A DNA stretch of 64,000 nt from Lycorma delicatula. Taxonomy: Eukaryota > Arthropoda > Insecta > Hemiptera > Fulgoridae. The first letter of the stretch is position 1; the number at the start of each line of letters is the position of its first letter. The stretch is taken from assembly GCF_047948215.1 (NCBI RefSeq), contig NC_134464.1, forward strand, positions 31,309,020-31,373,019. The letters run 5' to 3'. Below the pieces are notes generated by a model, which was not told where the DNA came from, ran no database searches, and was given only the letters and a program-made list of their open reading frames with translations. Of this stretch, positions 58,010 through 64,000 are shown piece after piece. Position numbers and translations under genes: made by a program.

Positions 58010-58060
58010 TCATTTGGTCTGGAGTTCGATTCCACGCAAAGGTATGGTGTTTTTTTAAAC
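58010..58060 (+). mobile_element. SINE-B-like B-box scrap
   Basis: GGTCTGGAGTTCGATTCCAC followed by GGTATGGTGTTTTTT resembles the SINE-B core. No head or tail. Confidence 0.4.
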
Positions 58061-58194
58061 TACAGTTTCACATGCCTTATCCCAGTCATTAAAACAAATG
58101 TAGAAAAACATATCGATAATTGTATGTAATAATGAAATAGAAATAAATTGAAACGAATTTTGTCAAAGTTAAATCAATTCCTCTTATATTTGGA

Positions 58195-58872
58195 ATATTT
58201 TGTACAAAGTGTCCCATGAAGAAACGAAGAAAGTTTCATGCTCTATTGATGAAACTAACGAAAAACAAGTCTGGAAACGGTTTGTTTTCGAGTTACCGGT
58301 AGCCAAAGATAACACCCGGATTTCAGCTCTTCTGATAAATAGAAGCCCTATAGTAATTTTTGGGACCCAAATTAAGGAGTAAAGGTGGTGGTTTCTTTTG
58401 TAATTTGAGTTTAGGAAATAGGTAAAACAGATCCCAGAACTGTTAACCCGCCGGGTTGGTCTAGTGGTGTACGCGTCTTCACAAATCAGCTGATTTCAAA
58501 GTCGAGAGTTCCAACGTTCACATCCTAGTAAAGACAGTTAATTACTTTTATACGGATTTGAATACTAGATCGTAGGTACCGGTGTTCATTGGTGGTTGGG
58601 TTTCAATTAACCACACATCTCAAGAATGGTCGAACTGAAACGGTGCAAGACTACACTTCATTTACACTCCTACATATCATCCTCTGAAGTAATACCTGAA
58701 CGGTTATTCCCGGAGGATAAACAGAAAAAGAAAGAAAAGATTCCGGAACTATAACTCAAAAAGTGTTTAACATATCCGACGAAAAAAACAAAATTCCGTG
58801 TCGAAAAACAAGTTTTTTTTAGCTTTGTAGTTCAATAGCTTTTTTGTTAAATGAAATTTAACATTTTCTCAC
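58195..58872 (+). mobile_element. Repeat E copy 3, split by SINE-A
   Basis: TGTCCCATGAAGAAACG, GTCTGGAAACGGTTTGTTTT, GGATTTCAGCTCTTCTGATA and ATTTTTGGGACCCAAATTAA precede the SINE. ATAACTCAAAAAGTGTTTAA, CAAAATTCCGTGTCGAAA and AGCTTTTTTGTTAAATGA follow it. A 60-codon ORF inside is not a gene. Confidence 0.75.
58447..58738 (+). mobile_element. SINE-A in repeat E
   Basis: Imperfect 17-bp duplication: GATCCCAGAACTGTTAA (58430-58446) and GATTCCGGAACTATAAC (58739-58755), 13 of 17 identical. Head, palindrome, B box and tail are all present. Confidence 0.93.
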
Positions 58873-59606
58873 ATTTTTCTTCAGCTTTTAGCTGAAATCC
58901 GAGCGAAATATTTCTATTACACGCAATGGTACAACAAATTATCACCTAACTGAGACGCGTAACTATAGAATCGCTCTCCTAAGAACGCTAATTTTCGAAT
59001 AGAGTCAATAAATCAAACCTATCCTATTAGTATTTAAATTGGATTAGCTACTTTAAAAACACATTTGTATTTTTCCTAATATTTAAAGCGTATAACGTAT
59101 TACAATTAAACCAAATGTTTAAATTCTTAAGATAAGGTAAATTTTAAATAAGTCCGGATTACTCATGCCTACCTAAAAATGTAACATTTTTAAGAAACAT
59201 CAGAAAAGAAAATAATATTAAAACTTTATAAGCTACAAAATTCATTTTGTAAACTAAAAAACACGTTATAACAAAATGATTTTAATAAATGGACTAACAA
59301 ATAAAATATTAATACAAACATAATTTTGTAATAATAATAATAATATTCAAAGATTTATGTTGTATAAGAGGATTAAAATGACATATGTGTTAAGAGATTA
59401 TAATAAAAATATTCATTAATAAAATATTTATACAGATTGTAGGAACAGAAGACATCCGGAAATCGGCCTAGTTACAATAGAAGCACAACAGCTTGTATTC
59501 CGTCCTACATATAACGCACCTGCTAGTTTTTAACTAAAAATTACAACAGCAAAAAAAAAAAAATTTAAATAAACGCACCTTTTGGTTTAATTTGAATAAT
59601 TATTGA
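58873..59606. other. No gene recognised
   Basis: AT-rich. Confidence 0.45.
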
Positions 59607-59614
59607 GGCTCCAA

Positions 59615-60448
59615 AAGTGGTGACTCGCGTATAGGAACTGTTGAACTGCAGCACTCCCTATTTCCGCTTGATATCATCGATAACATTTAATATAATGAGT
59701 CAATTTTTCTTTGATTCTTTCTTCATACTTGTACAATATATAATTTTTAAGCTTAATGTCAATATCCACTGCCCAGTTTATGAAAAAGACACAAAAACAT
59801 TGTATGGAACTGCGCGTTTCATAGTTCCAGTGGCGTGGTGTTTGGCTGTTGTGCGCATGCACACATAGGAAGCTGCACGCGAGACTGCGAGGAGAGACAG
59901 CACCAACCCTGGCGTGCTGGTGGAAAGTAGTTTGTTTTTTATTCCGCGTGTGTATGGAACGTTCCTTGTTCGTTCCCTTTTCTAGATTAGTCGGTGGAAG
60001 GAATATGAAAGCGGTTTAGTTGTTTTTTCAGCAGTGATCGTAAGACGAGGGAAAGCAAGGGCTCTTTGATTGCCAGATCTGTCCCAAAAACACGTTGGAA
60101 GGATGAAAGAGAAGGTAATTATTAAAAACTAATTATGTATTTGTTTCTGTGTACATAGAAATTTAAATTAAACACCACTGGACTACAGTGTTTTTAAGCG
60201 GATATTTTATTACGTTATTATCTAATAATACTAAAAAAATATTGTCTGTATTGACATTATGTACCATAATCTTGAATATGATAAAGTGTAGAATCGGATT
60301 GATTATTATCCTGCTTCCAGCTATTCTATTTGATTCATTTTTTTCGATTCTTTTATTTTTCAAAAAATTTTAACTATAGCCTTGAAAAGTCATAGAAAAA
60401 AATTTTCTGCTGCAGCCCCCCACTAATTTTAGCTACGAGTCGGCAATG
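59615..60448 (+). mobile_element. hAT-like G, complete non-autonomous element, 834 bp
   Basis: Termini AAGTGGTGACTCG and, in reverse at the right, CATTGCCGACTCG share 9 of 13 bases, and TGCAGCA recurs just inside both ends. 8-bp duplications GGCTCCAA (59607-59614) and GGCTCCAG (60449-60456) differ at one base. An 8-bp duplication and this terminus type fit hAT. No transposase. Confidence 0.8.
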
Positions 60449-60639
60449 GGCTCCAGTAGCAACAAAATAAAATATCTGCAATAAATCAGTTATCGATTGG
60501 ATGAGTGAAAATTTTAATTTATCTTTCTACAACGAGCAAGCCAATAAAAAGTATATATATATATATATATATACACGAGTATACCCAGTATATGAACGCA
60601 CAATATTGTGATAAAATTTATCGTAAAATATATATTCTC

Positions 60640-61040
60640 ATTAGCCGGTCAGAGCTCGCTTCGCTCGCAGGACCGTCTAGCCATGGGCTCCGCCCCCTGG
60701 ATACCCAAACGGTCGTTACCTTCGTGGTGGTAAGAGTATTAAATATTTTACAGATAGTCATTAAAGAAAAAACAATTAAGTCATTTTACTTAATTACATT
60801 TCTCTTTACAGAAATAAAATGAAAAAAAAAGATTTAATTTTTTTTCTATGATGAATATCTTTAACATTTTAATCCCCGAGGAAACTAGATCTTCGATCTA
60901 TGGCTTAAAATCTTCCCTGGAATAACAGGAATGTATCCTGAAAATTTGAAAGCAATCGTTTGGTTGGTTCTCGCATGATTATGTTGCAGACGACCATATA
61001 AAACCCGCTACAAACTTTTGCATTTATATATAAGATGTAT
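60640..61040 (+). repeat. Unclassified repeat-like segment
   Basis: It opens with GC-rich self-complementary text (GAGCTCGCTTCGCTCGC, GGGCTCCGCCCCC) and ends with GAAAGCAATCGTTTGG...TTTATATATAAGAT, a style typical of insect LINE or SINE 3' ends. No second copy here. A (TA)n run lies just upstream at 60552-60573. Confidence 0.35.
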
Positions 61041-61735
61041 TTCCAATAGTAGGCACAAAAGTGTGCTAATATATACTGAATTTAGCTATGAAAATAATTA
61101 TGTTGATTTTTACATAATTTTTAATACATTATCAGTTCTGTAACTAGAAGCCATTTTCGTAATTCCATAAAGGAAGCAGCAGCCCTTTCAATATAATTAC
61201 TAAGGATGCCAACTGATTGGTGATTAATACAGTCTGAATAATGAAGTTAAAACATTTTTTTTCAGGTATTGAATACTTCCTGGCTGAAAGCAATGTAGTA
61301 TTACAGATGTAATTTTAAAAAAAAAGTCTTTCATTACTTCCATTATTTTTTTAACCAAAAATAGACTAATCTTTGATAAAATTCCAGAGTCCCCTGACGG
61401 TTCTCCAGTAGAGGATACTCTTACAAGTATCATCAAAACATTCAAGAATCATCATGACATACCTCGAGTTCAAACTTGGAATTTTAGACAATTAAATAAA
61501 AGTGGTAGGCTACATAATAAGAAAATAAAAAATCGATCGATTAAAGCAAAAATATTAATTAGATATAATAAAAAAATAAATATGATTTAAGAGTCAAAAC
61601 TGTAAATGAAAACAAAGATTGAAAATTATGAAACAGATAATTAAGGATGTAAATCGCAATAAATATATTGAAAATAAAACATTAGAACAGAACAGAAAGA
61701 AACGAAGAATATCATTAAATGCTATTCCGATCATA
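61041..61735. other. No gene recognised
   Basis: AT-rich. A 73-codon minus ORF at 61224-61445 has no motif. Confidence 0.4.
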
Positions 61736-61737
61736 AG

Positions 61738-61905
61738 TACTGATCTCCGTGGCAGACTGGTAGCGTTTCAGCCTTTCACCTGGAGGTCCCGGGTACGTAT
61801 CCCAGTCAGGCATGGCATTTTTTATACGCTAAAAAATTCCATTTTCATTACATCCCACACACAACCATCAAGCCTATGTGGCGATATCATCGAGCAAAAA
61901 AAATT
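61738..61905 (+). mobile_element. SINE-B, plus strand
   Basis: ATCTCCGTGGCAGACTGGTA, CGTTTCAGCCTTTCACCTGG, B box GGGTACGTATCCCAGTCAGG (one key base changed), GCATGGCATTTTTTATACGC, and an A-rich end near 61905. Confidence 0.85.
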
Positions 61906-61909
61906 TTGA

Positions 61910-63490
61910 ATCGGTCAATACCTGATCACTCCAAAAAGTATTCTTATAGAACTTTTTAAGTTAAACATTTTTCCCCGGTCCTCTGTCATTTGTCCTAAAC
62001 CTATTCTCCAGTTCTTTCTGGTCTGTGCTAATCTCACATAATTTGAACATATTTAAATTAAATAAATAAAACTTTTTTGGGTTTAAATTTTAAACTTTAC
62101 ATTATTGATATACATAAATGATTCTAACGAAGAAAATCACATAAAACTATATGTACATAAAAATAAAAAAAAAATTAATAAATATCTAATGCTAAACCCT
62201 AAGATTTTTCTTTGTTTTCTCTATTGTTTCAAAACTGTACCGTTCTAGGTCAAATTTTTGCCAGTTACTGAAAGTAAAAAATGCTAATAAATTCGTCGAT
62301 TGATTTACAATCAACATCGTCAATTTTCCTATCCTTTCTGTTACACGGTTGTGCTTCATTTCCTACTCCATACCTGTACAACCAGTTCCGTTCATTACCT
62401 ACTACGGACATTTGACAAAGTTTCTCATAATAATTTGGACGCTCAAAAAGCTCGCAAAGTATAACAACGCATTCTATTTATTTTTTTATACCTCGAAACA
62501 GCCGTTGGACTAATTTTGCCGAACATGTTTAAGTTATCGATCAAAATCAAGCTTAATGAACTTTTACTTCCTCTGACACTTTAGAGATGGTCAGCCGAAG
62601 ATTTTCCCTTAAAATATGACCATAATCGTTATCATTTGACGATGATGGCGTCGGATTTTTCATTATCTTCTACAAAATATGAAACGATGGGATCCATTTA
62701 TAAAACTACGTACGATGAATATTCAAAACCTGGCAAAATTTTAAAAGTTAAATGAAAAATGTTCACTAATTTAACAGACTTACATTGCTCTTCATTACTA
62801 TTTAACTTTTTCGAAAATAAAATCGTCACGACACAAAAATAACAACTTCATTCTAACCATTATAAACCATTTACCAAAAATTATCGCATTTAAAAGAATT
62901 CCTAAAGAACTCTAAAACAGAGTGCCACAAGATGAATGACATAAAAATATCTTATAAGGAGTTTTGTTTTTACAAACTTGGTGTCATCGTGAGTAGGTCT
63001 TGTACGCATACGTGTATTGATAAATTAGCTACACATATATGTCATAAACAATTAGAACTTCTCTTTACATGATTTTTGTCTGAAATTTTTCCTATTATCT
63101 ATTTGTCTTAAGACTTCTAGTGAAACTTATCACCTCTTCCATATAATTAAGAGCGTAAGATTAGTGTTTGTCCATTCAAGGAGAAATGTACGTATAGGTT
63201 TACATGACTTTTTTCCAATAGTAATAACATCCCTCTAAAAGAGGGTACAGATTATTTGCTATTATAATTATTTTTTAAATTTATTTCATTTTGAGTAAAA
63301 AGTGTTCTTTATTAAATATTACAGTTTATTGATAGTATGTAATTTATACTGTGTATTTTTGAGATATTTTATTACAGAAATTTATATAAAATTACATCAC
63401 TTTTTAAAATTCGTTTAATTGAATTCTAAATTCATATTTTGACATAAATAGCACAAATATAATTCAGGTACATTAAATTATGCTTTTTAC
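61910..63490. other. No gene recognised
   Basis: Moderately AT-rich sequence without repeat partners in the window or ORFs of note. One of the few stretches that could be single-copy host DNA. Confidence 0.4.
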
Positions 63491-63505
63491 CCTCCATCCT
63501 ACTCT

Positions 63506-63766
63506 TCTTTATTTTTCCTGTATAGCCTCCGGGAATTACCGTTCAGGTATTACTTCGAGGATGAATGAAGTTTAGTCTTTACAGTCTCAATTCGACCATT
63601 CCTGAGATGTGTGAAACCCAACCACCACAGAACACCGGTATCCACGATCTAGTATTCAAATCCGTATAAAAATAACTGACATTACCAGGACTTAAACGCT
63701 GGAATTCTTGACTTGGGAATGATTTGGGAAGACGCGTTCACCACTAGACACCAACACGGTGGGTTC
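63506..63766 (-). mobile_element. SINE-A, minus strand
   Basis: 13-bp duplication with one mismatch: TCCATCCTACTCT (63493-63505) and TCCTTCCTACTCT (63767-63779). Small deletions remove part of the CACTCATACATATCATC and AATTAACCACAC blocks. Confidence 0.93.
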
Positions 63767-63779
63767 TCCTTCCTACTCT

Positions 63780-64000
63780 AAACCGAGATATCTTTCATCT
63801 AGCTGGGATAAATATTTTTTTGTGATTTAAACAGTATAATGTAAATTTGTGTACTTATACGGGAAGTACGGGAAATGCAATGAAAACTGGTTAGGAAATG
63901 TAGTTAGAGGAAATGGAACCTTGACTAGTGCATTGAAAGGGTCGTTTGAAGGAGAACAAACTGAAAAAGAAGGATAAATAGATGAAGTAAAGACTGGAAA
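63780..64000. other. Edge sequence, nothing recognised
   Basis: Purine-rich toward the right end. No motif seen. Confidence 0.4.

Overview
This window looks like intergenic or intronic DNA of a large, AT-rich, repeat-laden animal genome. An insect is most likely, and a hemipteran is plausible. That rests on the mix of element families: mariner and IS630-like transposases, hAT, PIF/Harbinger, Helitron-type ends, R1-like, I-like and RTE-like LINEs, a Penelope-like remnant and two tRNA-derived SINE families. There are many long TA, CA and GA microsatellites. Species assignment is inference. I see no convincing intact host gene, no true tRNA or rRNA gene and no CRISPR array. Nearly every recognisable protein stretch is a broken transposon gene.

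Family names used here. SINE-A is a tRNA-derived SINE of about 300 bp with at least 15 copies or fragments. SINE-B is a second tRNA-derived SINE (about 150 bp) with a different head but a 3' tail related to SINE-A. Repeat C is 850 bp or more, with a tRNA-like internal segment. Repeat D ends in a palindromic hairpin. Repeat E is an unclassified dispersed repeat. Repeat F has inverted termini and an internal B-box-like motif. hAT-like G is a non-autonomous element of about 834 bp.

Layout. 0-5 kb: a mariner remnant at the edge, a LINE insertion carrying only ORF1 with target-site duplications (2.0-3.5 kb), and a SINE/GC-rich mosaic (4.1-5.1 kb). 5-12 kb: a Penelope-like GIY-YIG remnant with a hammerhead-like motif, repeat C, and a mariner split by an R1-like LINE. 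13-16 kb: repeat F split by hAT-like G, a 48-bp perfect palindrome, and repeat C with a huge compound microsatellite. 17-23 kb: SINE-A copies on the minus strand and a decayed DDE transposase. 24-27 kb: a hAT transposase remnant with a deletion-derivative mariner nested in it. 29-38 kb: an I-like LINE split by a SINE, repeat F, mariner and Harbinger scraps, repeats C and E, another mariner, and a SINE cluster with a recent 165-bp tandem duplication. 41-49 kb: RTE-like and other LINE pieces, repeat E, and a foldback mariner MITE. 50-52 kb: two adjacent Helitron-like elements, one split by a young SINE. 54-64 kb: repeat F, several plus-strand SINE-A copies, repeat E and a complete hAT-like G element.

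The genes do not form a working pathway. The window is a record of nested insertions. Target-site duplications and interruptions give a partial order: hAT, Helitron, LINE and repeat E/F copies are older, and SINE-A insertions are among the youngest events.
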